DNA from: Candidatus Moraniibacteriota bacterium
GTDB lineage: Bacteria > Patescibacteriota > Minisyncoccia > Moranbacterales > JAPLXC01
Assembly: GCA_026396275.1 (NCBI GenBank)
Contig: JAPLXC010000007.1
Coordinates: 1-37,083 of the forward strand
Direction of reading: 5' to 3'
DNA: 37,083 nt
Shown here: positions 26,562 to 34,173 of the stretch, one piece after another
How positions within the stretch are numbered: position 1 is the stretch's first letter
Layout: every line of letters begins with the position of its first letter
Program-made: the position numbers and the translations under genes
The notes under the pieces: model-generated
What the model saw: the letters and a program-made list of their open reading frames with translations, nothing else
Database searches by the model: none
Told to the model about the DNA's origin: nothing

Positions 26562-26684
26562 TTATTTTTTATGAATTAAACCTGCGACCTCCCCGTAGCC
26601 GCGAAGCATTCCTAAATCATAAGGACTGACTTTTGCTTTTACCAGAGGAATTATTCTGCCGTTGAAATAGCAGTAATTTGGCAT
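26562..26684 (-). pseudogene. Truncated class IV aminotransferase, 5' end only
   Basis: A 40-codon frame begins M-P-N-Y-C-Y-F-N-G-R-I-I-P-L-V-K-A-K-V and continues S-P-Y-D-L-G-M-L-R-G-Y-G, which looks like the N-terminus of branched-chain or D-amino-acid class IV aminotransferases (about 290 residues when whole). After R-G-Y-G the match stops; the following DNA TACGGGG-AGGTCGCAGG resembles a tag plus a tRNA-fMet T-arm piece, and the frame ends at TAA 26562-26564. The break appears to be a recombination with tRNA-derived sequence. The lysine that binds PLP is absent, so it cannot be active. Confidence 0.6.
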
Positions 26685-26690
26685 AAGACA

Positions 26691-26718
26691 ATTATACTAA
26701 AATACCCACTCAGCGCAA
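26691..26718 (-). promoter_or_regulatory. Promoter reading into the truncated gene and tRNA-Arg locus
   Basis: Minus-strand -35 TTGCGC (26718-26713), 16-base spacer, -10 TATAAT (26696-26691). Probably the old aminotransferase promoter; it could now drive tRNA-Arg. Confidence 0.5.
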
Positions 26719-26728
26719 ATCCGGCAGG

Positions 26729-26757
26729 TTGACATTTGGAAAAAACCGTGCTAAGGT
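26729..26757 (+). promoter_or_regulatory. Promoter of the small structured transcript
   Basis: -35 TTGACA (26729-26734), 17-base spacer, -10 TAAGGT (26752-26757). Start near 26764. Confidence 0.65.
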
Positions 26758-26786
26758 AAAGTTATTGAGGGGGAAAGTTCTTTAAG

Positions 26787-26853
26787 AAAGGAGGTAAAAA
26801 AAATTCAGTACTGGTTAGCAGGGGAAATTATAAAAACAATTTATGTTTGGTGA
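26787..26853 (+). other. Strong ribosome site with a 16-codon leader frame (ATT start)
   Basis: AAAGGAGGT (26787-26795) is the strongest ribosome site of the window, yet no ATG, GTG or TTG follows at the right distance. Eight bases on, ATT (26803) opens a frame of 16 codons (I-Q-Y-W-L-A-G-E-I-I-K-T-I-Y-V-W) ending with TGA at 26851-26853, directly before the ribosome site of the next gene. ATT initiation is rare; a leader peptide coupled to the next gene is possible. Confidence 0.35.
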
Positions 26854-26864
26854 CGGAGGATTTT

Positions 26865-27068
26865 ATGCACGGTATGATAAGAGTTAAGGGAGATGTGAAA
26901 GCTGTGCTAGGAACATGCACAAGGAAAGTGCTGGGATATAACCCTAGCACAGAAGAATTACTCCTGCAGAAATTAAACGCGAAGGGAGGTGAAGAAAAGG
27001 AAGACGAAGGATTTGTTTTGTCCATCGATAGAGTCACCTATGTAGATGTAACAAAACTACCAAGCTGA
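26865..27068 (+). CDS. Small protein of unknown function
   Basis: 67 residues from the ATG at 26865, preceded by GGAGGA with a short spacer; the second ATG at 26874 is too far from it. No family recognised. The chain is soluble and mixed: M-H-G-M-I-R-V-K-G-D-V-K-A-V-L, a middle Lys/Glu/Gly-rich part and a last strand-like V-T-Y-V-D-V-T-K-L. The coding DNA contains a perfect inverted repeat CTGTGCTAGG (26902-26911) / CCTAGCACAG (26943-26952) and a competing local hairpin GTGCTGGG/CCC-t-AGCAC. That suggests mRNA structure matters, or that the transcript is partly a structural RNA. Confidence 0.55.
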   Translation: MHGMIRVKGDVKAVLGTCTRKVLGYNPSTEELLLQKLNAKGGEEKEDEGFVLSIDRVTYVDVTKLPS

Positions 27069-27090
27069 AAGCCGAGTTCTCTTTCTTAAG

Positions 27091-27236
27091 AGAGGGGTTG
27101 CAACCATAAATTCATGAGCCCCTCTTATTGAGGAGAAAACTGCCAAGGACGGTCTAAGGCGACGGGTGAAAGTTTTTCATCTGTCGCCCCTCCTCTAATT
27201 TTCTTGTAGGTCTCAACATTGTTGGGACTTTTTTAT
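27091..27236 (+). terminator. Three hairpins and terminator after the small gene
   Basis: AGAGGGG/CCCCTCT (27091-27125), GGCGAC/GTCGCC with inner pairs (27158-27188), and the terminator GTCTCAAC-att-GTTGGGAC (27210-27228) followed by a T run. The first two have no T run and extend the impression of a structured transcript. Confidence 0.65.
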
Positions 27237-27282
27237 TTTTTAAATACTAGATGCAAAATACCAAATACTATATACTTCAACT

Positions 27283-29451
27283 ATGATTACTCTTGAAACT
27301 CCTCTCAAAAATCTCCCCCGCATCGGTCCGAAATATGTTAAAAACCTGAAAAAACTCGGCATCGCGACTGTCGGAGATCTGCTTTTCCATTTTCCTTTCC
27401 GCTATGATGACTACTCCAAAATCTTGCCGGTTTCTTCTTCTTCCCGGGGCGATACAGTAACCGTTGAGGGAGAAATCATTGAAAGCCGGACTACCCGCAC
27501 CTGGAAACGAAAAATGTTTTTGACTGAAATCCTGCTCAAAGATGATTCCGGAACTATCCGGGCTTTGTGGTTCAATCAGCCGTATCTGGCCGAAAACTTG
27601 ACTGAAGGAAAAAAGATCAGGATCAGCGGAAAAATAACAGGCGACGCCAGCGGACTTTACTTTTCCAATCCGGCTTGGGAACTGGCTTCGCGCGCTCCTA
27701 CTAACACCGGTCGGCTGGTGCCGGTCTATCCGGAAACTGAAGGCGTAACCTCGCGCTGGCTCCGCTGGCAAATCCAATTTCTCCTAAAGTTCAACTTTAG
27801 GATAAGCGATCCGGTACCGGAAAAAATTCTCAAGAAATTAAATCTTCCGGGAACAGACAAGGCCATAAATTACATCCATTTTCCCGACACACTTGACCAC
27901 GCTCTCGTCGCCCAAAAAAGATTCGCTTTCGAAGAAATGTTTTTGGTACAGCTTAAGTCCCTGCAAATTCGTTCCAGCTGGCAAAAAGAGCAGGCGGTAA
28001 AAATCAAATTTAATGAAAAGCTGATTAAGAATTTTGTAAAAAAACTTCCTTTCAAACTCACCGACGCCCAGCGAAAATCAGCTTTTGAAATCCTGAAAGA
28101 CCTCGAAAAATCCCGGCCAATGAACCGGCTGCTTAACGGCGACGTGGGATCGGGCAAGACAGTCGTAGCCGCCGTTGCTTCTTTGCAGGCGATTAACAAG
28201 GGATATCAAGTCGCTATTATGGCACCGACCGAGGTTTTGGCTAGGCAGCATTTTGATAGTTTTATTAAGTTATTCTCCAGTTACAAAATAAATATTGGAC
28301 TTCTTACAAATTCATATAAGATGATAACTTGTCATCCCGAACTTGTTTCGGGATCTAATAATAAGATGCTGAAACACCTGCCCGCATCGCTATGCGAAGC
28401 ATTGCAGGCGGGAGTTCAGCATGATACCAGAACAAATCTCCTCAAAAAAATCCAATCCAGCCAAATTAATCTTGTCATAGGCACTCACGCCCTTATTCAA
28501 GAAGATATCCGTTTCAAAAATCTGGCTTTAATTATTGTTGATGAACAGCACCGCTTCGGCGTCACCCAGCGGGCTTATTTGCAACAGAAATCTTCTGAAA
28601 TAAACGACGGGCTTCCGGAAAAAATCCCTCACTTCTTAACTATGACCGCCACTCCCATACCCCGCACTCTGGCTCTGGCTTTTTTTGGAAATTTAGATAT
28701 CTCAATCCTGGACGAAATGCCCGCCGAGCGCAAAAAAATAATCACCGGGATTGTCAATCCTGTTGAAAGAAATAAAACTTATGAATTCATTCGTGCTGAA
28801 ATTAAAAAAGGCCGCCAGTGTTTTATTATCCTGCCTTTAGTGGAAGAGTCAGAAATACTAACTGAAGTGAAAGCGGCTGTTCAGGAATATGAGCGGCTGT
28901 CCCGAGAAATTTTTTCTGATCTTAAGCTCGGCCTTATTCACGGCCGGCTAAAGGCCGATGAAAAGGAAAAGGTGATGCGGGAGTTTGCCGGGAAAAAAAT
29001 TGACATCTTGGTTGCCACTCCGGTTGTGGAAGTAGGAATTGACATTCCCAACGCCACCGCGATGATTATTGAGGACGCTGACCGCTTTGGATTATCCCAG
29101 CTCCACCAATTCAGGGGAAGAATCGGCCGGGGCAAATACCAGTCATACTGCTTTTTATTCACCAGCAGCAATTCTTCAAATGTCAGAGCAAGATTGAAGG
29201 CGCTGGTTGAAAGTGAAGACGGCTTTAAGATAGCCGAGAAAGATTTGGAACTTCGCGGTCCGGGAGAATTTTTCGGCACCCGCCAGTCGGGCCTTCCTGA
29301 CATCGCCATGGAAAATCTGGCTAACGTTCGCCTTATCCAAATCGCCCGCGAAGAAGCGCAGGAATTGCTTAAATCTGATCCGCCGTTAAAAAATTATCCC
29401 TACCTTAAAAAAGCTTTGCAAAAATTTGAGCAAGAAATTCATTTGGAATGA
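27283..29451 (+). CDS. recG: ATP-dependent DNA helicase RecG with palindrome-derived insertion
   Basis: Remodels stalled forks and Holliday junctions. 722 residues, slightly long. N-terminal wedge OB domain (about 55-135), helicase motifs G286-D-V-G-S-G-K-T293, M-A-P-T-E-V-L-A, D420-E-Q-H423, T-A-T-P-I-P-R-T, and the motif V region V-V-E-V-G-I-D-I-P-N with Q-L-H-Q-F-R-G-R-I-G-R-G. All are intact. Residues 347-384, between motifs Ia and II, are extra and read H-P-E-L-V-S-G-S and N-K-M-L-K then V-Q-H-D, the peptides made by a palindromic repeat. A second small palindrome encodes L-L-K-F-N-F-R-I (27782-27802). Start ATG at 27283, no Shine-Dalgarno. Confidence 0.95.
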   Translation: MITLETPLKNLPRIGPKYVKNLKKLGIATVGDLLFHFPFRYDDYSKILPVSSSSRGDTVTVEGEIIESRTTRTWKRKMFLTEILLKDDSGTIRALWFNQPYLAENLTEGKKIRISGKITGDASGLYFSNPAWELASRAPTNTGRLVPVYPETEGVTSRWLRWQIQFLLKFNFRISDPVPEKILKKLNLPGTDKAINYIHFPDTLDHALVAQKRFAFEEMFLVQLKSLQIRSSWQKEQAVKIKFNEKLIKNFVKKLPFKLTDAQRKSAFEILKDLEKSRPMNRLLNGDVGSGKTVVAAVASLQAINKGYQVAIMAPTEVLARQHFDSFIKLFSSYKINIGLLTNSYKMITCHPELVSGSNNKMLKHLPASLCEALQAGVQHDTRTNLLKKIQSSQINLVIGTHALIQEDIRFKNLALIIVDEQHRFGVTQRAYLQQKSSEINDGLPEKIPHFLTMTATPIPRTLALAFFGNLDISILDEMPAERKKIITGIVNPVERNKTYEFIRAEIKKGRQCFIILPLVEESEILTEVKAAVQEYERLSREIFSDLKLGLIHGRLKADEKEKVMREFAGKKIDILVATPVVEVGIDIPNATAMIIEDADRFGLSQLHQFRGRIGRGKYQSYCFLFTSSNSSNVRARLKALVESEDGFKIAEKDLELRGPGEFFGTRQSGLPDIAMENLANVRLIQIAREEAQELLKSDPPLKNYPYLKKALQKFEQEIHLE
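28321..28434. repeat. Nested palindromic insertion in recG
   Basis: ATCCCGAA (28334-28341) pairs with TTCGGGAT (28347-28354), and ATGCTGAA (28366-28373) with TTCAGCAT (28415-28422). Inside the second pair, replacing its usual short loop, sits another palindrome with CCTGCCCGC and GCAGGCGGG ends (28377-28412). The frame stays open through all three. Confidence 0.85.
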
Positions 29452-29479
29452 GTTATTAGAATAAACTACAAAGATACCA

Positions 29480-29515
29480 TATTTCATTATACTGCGGCCG
29501 CAGTATAATGAAATA
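29480..29515. repeat. Perfect 36-bp palindrome between recG and the phosphomannomutase gene
   Basis: Each half is TATTTCATTATACTGCGG and its complement, with no loop and a GCGGCCGC centre. It lacks a downstream T run, so it is not an ordinary terminator, though it could end the recG mRNA as a stable hairpin. The rest of the 29452-29592 spacer holds the next promoter. Confidence 0.9.
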
Positions 29516-29547
29516 AATCTTCAGGATGGAAAATTTATAATTTGGTG

Positions 29548-29576
29548 TTGAAAATAAAGAGGAACTTAAGTAAAAT
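29548..29576 (+). promoter_or_regulatory. Phosphomannomutase promoter
   Basis: -35 TTGAAA (29548-29553), 17-base spacer, -10 TAAAAT (29571-29576). Start near 29583, ten bases before the ATG. Confidence 0.65.
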
Positions 29577-29592
29577 GTAGTTAAGTAAACAT

Positions 29593-30969
29593 ATGCAAAT
29601 TGACTCTAAAATTTTCAAGGCCTACGATATCCGGGGAATTTATCCCGACGAAATTAACGAGCAAGACGCCTACAAAATCGCCAAGGCCTTTTGCGAATAC
29701 CTGAAACCCAAAAATGTCGTCATTGGCAGCGACGTGCGCTTGTCGTCTCCTTCGCTTAAGCAAGCAACTGTAAAAGCAGTAACTGATGCTAGAATAAAAG
29801 TGATAGATGTCGGAATTATTTCCACTGACATGCTTTATTTTGCTGTCGCTAATTACGGCTACGCCGGCGGTTTTTCCATCACCGCTTCGCACAATCCGAA
29901 AGAATACAATGGAATAAAATTCGTGCGTGAGGGCTCAAGGCCCATTTCATCTGATACGGGGTTATTCGATATCAGGGACATTGCGTTTCGTAATAATTCA
30001 CCACTTACTACTGACAACCTCCGACTTAATGAAGAAAATTTAAAACTTATTGAAAAGAAGGATATTTTGGATGATTATATTAAAAAAATTAAAACTTTTG
30101 CTGACTTTTCAAAGTTTAGAAAGTTTAAAATCGTCGCCAATCCTAACTTCGGAGCAGCCGGAAAAACACTGGATAAACTTTTAGAAGGGACAGGAATAGA
30201 AATTGTAAAGCTCAATTATGAACCGGACGGAAATTTTCCCAAAGGCCGACCGGATCCGCTTATTCCTGAAAACCGGAAAGAGATATCAAAATTAATTATT
30301 GATTCTGGAGCAGATTTTGGCGTTGCCTGGGATGCCGACGCCGACCGCTGTTTCTTTTTCACCGAGAAAGGAGAATTTATTGAGGGATACTTTATTACCG
30401 CGTTTCTGGCTAAAATTTTTCTTGAACGCTATCCTGGATCAAAAATAATCCACGACACTCGCCTTACTTGGGCGATTGAAGATACTGTCAAGGAAAATGG
30501 CGGAATTGATATCGCCACTAAAGCCGGACACGCTTTTATCAAAGAGCGGATGCGGAAAGAAAATGCGGTCTTCGGCGGCGAAATGAGTGCTCATTATTAT
30601 TTCCGCGATTACTGGTTTTGCGACAACGGGATGATACCGCTCGTTATGATGCTAGAATTTCTTTCGGGGCAGGAAAAAACACTTTCCCAGATTATGCGGG
30701 AAATGTTCTGGAATAAATATTATGTTTCCGGCGAAATTAACAGCGAGGTGCCGGATGTCAAAACTATTTTAGAAAAAGCGGAAAACGCCTATTTTAACGG
30801 CGCAATTAAAGTTGACAGGGCTGACGGAATTTCAATTGATTTCCCCGACTGGCGCTTCAACCTCCGCGGCTCCAACACCGAGCCGGTGATTCGGCTTAAT
30901 GTGGAGGCCGAAACCAAAGAAAAGATGGAAGAAAAAAGAGATGAGCTGTTGAAGACAATCCAGAGTTAA
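29593..30969 (+). CDS. Phosphomannomutase/phosphoglucomutase
   Basis: Interconverts mannose-6-phosphate and mannose-1-phosphate, or the glucose forms. 458 residues, normal for alpha-D-phosphohexomutases. Phosphoserine loop T97-A-S-H-N-P (S99), metal-binding D-A-D-A-D-R (near 243-248), sugar-binding G-G-E-M-S-A-H (near 330-336) and the phosphate-binding R-G-S-N-T-E-P in domain 4. The E-M-S pattern allows both sugars. It supplies ManC with mannose-1-phosphate. A Ser/Thr/Asn-rich stretch near residues 135-150 (N-N-S-P-L-T-T-D-N-L) resembles translated spacer repeat. Confidence 0.92.
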   Translation: MQIDSKIFKAYDIRGIYPDEINEQDAYKIAKAFCEYLKPKNVVIGSDVRLSSPSLKQATVKAVTDARIKVIDVGIISTDMLYFAVANYGYAGGFSITASHNPKEYNGIKFVREGSRPISSDTGLFDIRDIAFRNNSPLTTDNLRLNEENLKLIEKKDILDDYIKKIKTFADFSKFRKFKIVANPNFGAAGKTLDKLLEGTGIEIVKLNYEPDGNFPKGRPDPLIPENRKEISKLIIDSGADFGVAWDADADRCFFFTEKGEFIEGYFITAFLAKIFLERYPGSKIIHDTRLTWAIEDTVKENGGIDIATKAGHAFIKERMRKENAVFGGEMSAHYYFRDYWFCDNGMIPLVMMLEFLSGQEKTLSQIMREMFWNKYYVSGEINSEVPDVKTILEKAENAYFNGAIKVDRADGISIDFPDWRFNLRGSNTEPVIRLNVEAETKEKMEEKRDELLKTIQS

Positions 30970-30993
30970 GCTTCTAGCTTATAGAAAAATTTC

Positions 30994-31021
30994 AGGAGCT
31001 CAATTTTTTGAGCTCCTTTTT
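30994..31021 (+). terminator. Phosphomannomutase terminator
   Basis: AGGAGCTCAA-tttt-TTGAGCTCCT (30994-31017) followed by T residues; perfect 10-bp stem. Confidence 0.9.
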
Positions 31022-31028
31022 GAAATCT

Positions 31029-31127
31029 TTATGGCCCGAGTATCAAACAGAGGAAAACTATAATTATTAGCGCAACTACTGACATCTTATAGCTTTCTTT
31101 GTTTCTTGCTATTCTCCCTTTTCTCAT
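31029..31127 (-). CDS. 32-residue membrane micro-protein
   Basis: ATG at 31127-31125, preceded on the minus strand by AAAAGGAG with eight bases spacing, one of the few good ribosome sites in the window. The product has a basic N-terminus (M-R-K-G-R-I-A-R-N-K-E-S-Y-K) and one hydrophobic helix (S-V-V-A-L-I-I-I-V-F-L-C-L-I-L) and ends G-P, stop TAA. It lies 30 bases after trpS in the same direction. No family recognised. Similar single-span proteins bind larger membrane complexes, but that is speculation. Confidence 0.6.
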   Translation of the reverse strand: MRKGRIARNKESYKMSVVALIIIVFLCLILGP

Positions 31128-31157
31128 TTTACTTCTCCTTTTCTTATGCAGGCGTTT

Positions 31158-32132
31158 TTACAAAAGACCGATTTTCTTTTTCACTTCAGCCAGTTTTGCT
31201 GAAGCCATCGGGCGTACTTTTTCCGCACCTTGTTGCAAAATTGCTAAAACTTTTTCATCAGAAATATCATAAAAATTCTTCTGAAAGGGCTCAAGAAAGT
31301 CAATTATCTCATCAGCTAGATTTTGCTTAAATTCGGCATACCCCTTCCCAACATATTTCTTCTCAATCTCCTTGACCGATTTTCCGGAAAGCACAGAGTA
31401 AATATTGATTAAGTTTTTCAGCGCCGGCTTGTCATCGCGATAGACAATTTCTTTTCCGGAGTCTGTAACTGCCTTTTTAATTTTATTCTTTACTGCCTCC
31501 GGACCATCCAAAAGGCCAACATAATTATAAATACTAGCTGCCGATTTACTCATCTTTTTGGCCGGATCATCCAGTCCCATAATCCGCATTCCTTCTTTAG
31601 TAATATAAGGTTCAGGAATAATAAAGGTTTCTCCGAATTTTTGATTAAACCTGTGAGCTAAAGTCCTGGTAATTTCAATATGCTGCAATTGGTCTTCGCC
31701 AACTGGAACTAAATTTGCGTCGTATAACAATATGTCCGACGCCATCAAAACCGGATAATCAAAAAGTCCCATAGCGACACTTTCTTTATTTTTTCCGGCT
31801 TTGTCTTTAAATTGCGTCATCCGTTCCAATTCAGAAATTTTCGTAATCGTATTCAAAATCCAAGTCAGTTCCACGTGCTCCGGAATATGCGATTGTACAA
31901 AGATCGTTGATTTTTTCGGATCAATTCCGGCGGCTAGATATATTTTAGCGACTTCAATTGTTTTTTTTCGTAATTCTTCCGGATCTTGGGGAACAGTGAT
32001 AGCGTGAAGGTCCACCACGCAAAAAATCGAGTCATACTCATCTTGAAGTTTAACCCAACTTTTAATGGCGCCCAGATAATTTCCAATATGCAGATTTCCG
32101 CTCGGCTGTACGCCGGAAAAGATACGTTTCAT
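31158..32132 (-). CDS. trpS: Tryptophanyl-tRNA synthetase
   Basis: Charges tRNA-Trp. 324 residues, normal for bacterial TrpRS. Class I signature S-G-N-L-H15-I-G-N18 and K193-M-S-K-S197 with the preceding A-K. The Trp-specificity region F-C-V-V-D-L-H-A-I-T and the D-I-L-L-Y-D-A-N-L-V-P-V-G-E-D-Q-L-Q segment are typical. ATG at 32132, no Shine-Dalgarno. The spacer to RNase J is a run of TATA-like words with several possible -10 boxes. Confidence 0.96.
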   Translation of the reverse strand: MKRIFSGVQPSGNLHIGNYLGAIKSWVKLQDEYDSIFCVVDLHAITVPQDPEELRKKTIEVAKIYLAAGIDPKKSTIFVQSHIPEHVELTWILNTITKISELERMTQFKDKAGKNKESVAMGLFDYPVLMASDILLYDANLVPVGEDQLQHIEITRTLAHRFNQKFGETFIIPEPYITKEGMRIMGLDDPAKKMSKSAASIYNYVGLLDGPEAVKNKIKKAVTDSGKEIVYRDDKPALKNLINIYSVLSGKSVKEIEKKYVGKGYAEFKQNLADEIIDFLEPFQKNFYDISDEKVLAILQQGAEKVRPMASAKLAEVKKKIGLL

Positions 32133-32146
32133 AAATTGTCTGAAAT

Positions 32147-32205
32147 ATAAAGCATTACTGTATACATAATACCTTATACATTATACTTTATACAAGTATC
32201 TATAC
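32147..32205. repeat. Spacer repeat, TATACATTATAC words
   Basis: TGTATACATAATACCTTATA and TTATACTTTATACAAGTATC are variants of one word. Similar words (AAATACTATATACTTC) precede recG at 27255-27280. The pattern creates several -10-like boxes for trpS. Confidence 0.45.
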
Positions 32206-33945
32206 TTCAATTACCACGGGAAGTATCATTGGCCTTCGTTGCGTCTTCTGATAGAGAAACGATCCCACTGATTCGCGGATATTGTTTTTGATGTAATCCC
32301 AGTTGATGTTTGATTCCGGCGAAGTTTTTTCGCGGATGATTTTTTCAACCACGCGCTTGGTGGCGTTCACCAGATCAAAATTTTCTTTGACATAAATAAA
32401 CCCGCGCGAAGTCACCTGGGGAACACCGATGATTTTCTTGGTTTTACTGTCAATGATTACGACAATGGTAAACATTCCGTCGCGAGCCAGCACCTGGCGG
32501 TCGCGAAGAACCACTTCTCCGACGTCTCCCACTCCCAGTCCGTCAACCATAATATTGTTGGTTGGGACTTTTTCGCCGGTAATCCTTCCCCGTTTTTCCC
32601 GGTCAAGCTCAATTACCTTGCCATTCTCTCCGATGAGAATCTGTTCCGGTTTCATTCCCACTGTCATTCCCAGTTCCCCGTGAAGTTTGAGCATATAGTA
32701 AGTGCCGTGAACAGGTATCAAATAGCGCGGGCGAATAAGATTAATCATCATTTTGAGATCTTCCTGGCGGGCGTGTCCCCCGGCATGAACGTCCATCATC
32801 TGATAATGAATGATTTTAGCTCCCCGCCGGTACAAAGTATCTTTCACACCTTGAACTGTCCGCTCATTTCCCGGAATTACCGAGGAAGAGAAAATGACAA
32901 TATCCCCTTCGTGAATTTTCACAAACCGGTGTTCGTTGTTGACGATGCGCATCAGCACCGCGTTGGCTTCTCCCTGCGCTCCGGTGCAAAGAATAACAAC
33001 TTTATTGTCCGGATAATCGCTTATCCTGTTAATCGGAATGAGCGTGCCTTTTTTCATTTTGAGATACCCTAAGGTCTTGGCAATTTCCACGTTAGTCCGC
33101 ATTGAATATCCGTCAACCGCTACCCGCCTTCCATACTTTTCTGCAACTTCAATGACTATCTGGATCCGGCTGATGAGGGCGGCAAAAGTCGCCACAATCA
33201 CCCGGCCGGGAGCATGCTCAATAATTTCTCCGATGGTTTTCCCAATACTTCCTTCGGAAATTGAATAGCCTTCGGTTTGGCTGTCGGTGCTGTCGGATAA
33301 AAGCGCCAACACCCCTTCGGAGCCGATGCGGGCGATTTTAGCGATATCGGCCGGTTCGTCAATCACTGGAGAGTGATCAAATTTAAAGTCCCCGGTATGC
33401 ACCAGTGTTCCCACCGGGGTTTTGATCGCCAGCCCTACTGATCCGGGAATAGTGTGATTAACATGGAAAAATTCCACTTCAAAAATGCCGAGCCGGATTT
33501 TGTCTGATTTCTTGACCACATGAATGTTAAGCGGAGCAGAATCCTTGAAATCCTCCTGGCGTTTCATTACAATTCCTCGGGTCAGTTCCGTCGCGTAAAG
33601 CGGCGGATTTCCCAGCCGCGGGATAAGATGCGGAATGGCTCCAATGTGATCGTAATGGCCGTGAGTAATAACCACGCCCCGGATATTTTTCTCCTTTCCT
33701 TGAAGATAAGAAATGTCGGGAATAATGTAGTCCACTCCCGGCATATCCTGGTCTGGAAACTGAAGGCCCATATCAACAATTATAATGTCCTGGTTATATT
33801 CAAAGATAGTCATATTGCGGCCGATTTCCTCAAGGCCTCCGAGTGGAATAACACGCAACCGTTGTTTGCCAAAGCCCTGCGCGGCAATTTCCGACGCGCG
33901 GATAAGGCGAATTTTTTGCCGTTGTCTTTTTCGTATCATACTCAT
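32200..33945 (-). CDS. rnj: Ribonuclease J
   Basis: Metallo-beta-lactamase exo/endoribonuclease of mRNA decay and rRNA maturation. 581 residues, typical. Zinc ligands H95-G-H-Y-D-H100, followed by V-G-T-L-V-H-T-G-D-F-K-F-D and the beta-CASP motifs, with the conserved H-V-H-A-G-G-H-A region (M-M-D-V-H-A-G-G-H) and P-V-H-G-T-Y. C-terminal dimerisation domain present. The basic N-terminus M-S-M-I-R-K-R-Q-R-Q-K may aid RNA binding. In a genome where pilin mRNA carries protective hairpins this enzyme is a plausible partner;that is inference. Confidence 0.95.
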   Translation of the reverse strand: MSMIRKRQRQKIRLIRASEIAAQGFGKQRLRVIPLGGLEEIGRNMTIFEYNQDIIIVDMGLQFPDQDMPGVDYIIPDISYLQGKEKNIRGVVITHGHYDHIGAIPHLIPRLGNPPLYATELTRGIVMKRQEDFKDSAPLNIHVVKKSDKIRLGIFEVEFFHVNHTIPGSVGLAIKTPVGTLVHTGDFKFDHSPVIDEPADIAKIARIGSEGVLALLSDSTDSQTEGYSISEGSIGKTIGEIIEHAPGRVIVATFAALISRIQIVIEVAEKYGRRVAVDGYSMRTNVEIAKTLGYLKMKKGTLIPINRISDYPDNKVVILCTGAQGEANAVLMRIVNNEHRFVKIHEGDIVIFSSSVIPGNERTVQGVKDTLYRRGAKIIHYQMMDVHAGGHARQEDLKMMINLIRPRYLIPVHGTYYMLKLHGELGMTVGMKPEQILIGENGKVIELDREKRGRITGEKVPTNNIMVDGLGVGDVGEVVLRDRQVLARDGMFTIVVIIDSKTKKIIGVPQVTSRGFIYVKENFDLVNATKRVVEKIIREKTSPESNINWDYIKNNIRESVGSFLYQKTQRRPMILPVVIEV

Positions 33946-34029
33946 TTGAAAATGTAACGTACAATTTATAAATTTTAAAAAATAAACCGCACGTTATATA
34001 AATAAAAATTACAAGATTAATTAATGAAG

Positions 34030-34113
34030 TGGGGATGGGGAGAGTTGAACTCCCACGATCTTGCGATCATAGCGCTCTGAACGCTACGTGTCTGCCAGTT
34101 CCACCACATCCCC
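34030..34113 (-). tRNA. tRNA-Leu(CAG)
   Basis: 84 bases, complete, CCA not encoded. Acceptor GGGGATG/CATCCCC, anticodon stem TAGCG/CGCTA around TTCAGAG, variable arm TGATC-gcaa-GATCG, T-arm GGGAG-TTCAACT-CTCCC. Confidence 0.95.
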
Positions 34114-34151
34114 TTTTTTGATATTTTTTAAGCTAGCGCGCTTGCTCCGTC

Positions 34152-34170
34152 GTCCGATATGACATCGGAC
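34152..34170. repeat. GTCCGAT/ATCGGAC hairpin, copy 2
   Basis: GTCCGAT-atgac-ATCGGAC with flanking CCGT/ACGG pairs. Same arms as 5338-5356. It lies between the tRNA-Leu fragment and the intact tRNA-Leu. Confidence 0.65.
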
Positions 34171-34173
34171 TTT

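Noticed and set aside
26803-26853. TGA read as Gly (genetic code of Gracilibacteria/Absconditabacteria) joining the leader frame to the next gene
   Set aside because: gatA, comF and recG all end correctly at TGA, so TGA is a stop here.
26764-27236. tmRNA, RNase P RNA or SRP RNA in the structured transcript
   Set aside because: No tRNA-like ends or tag peptide, no RNase P P4 core motif and no SRP Alu or S-domain motif could be found.
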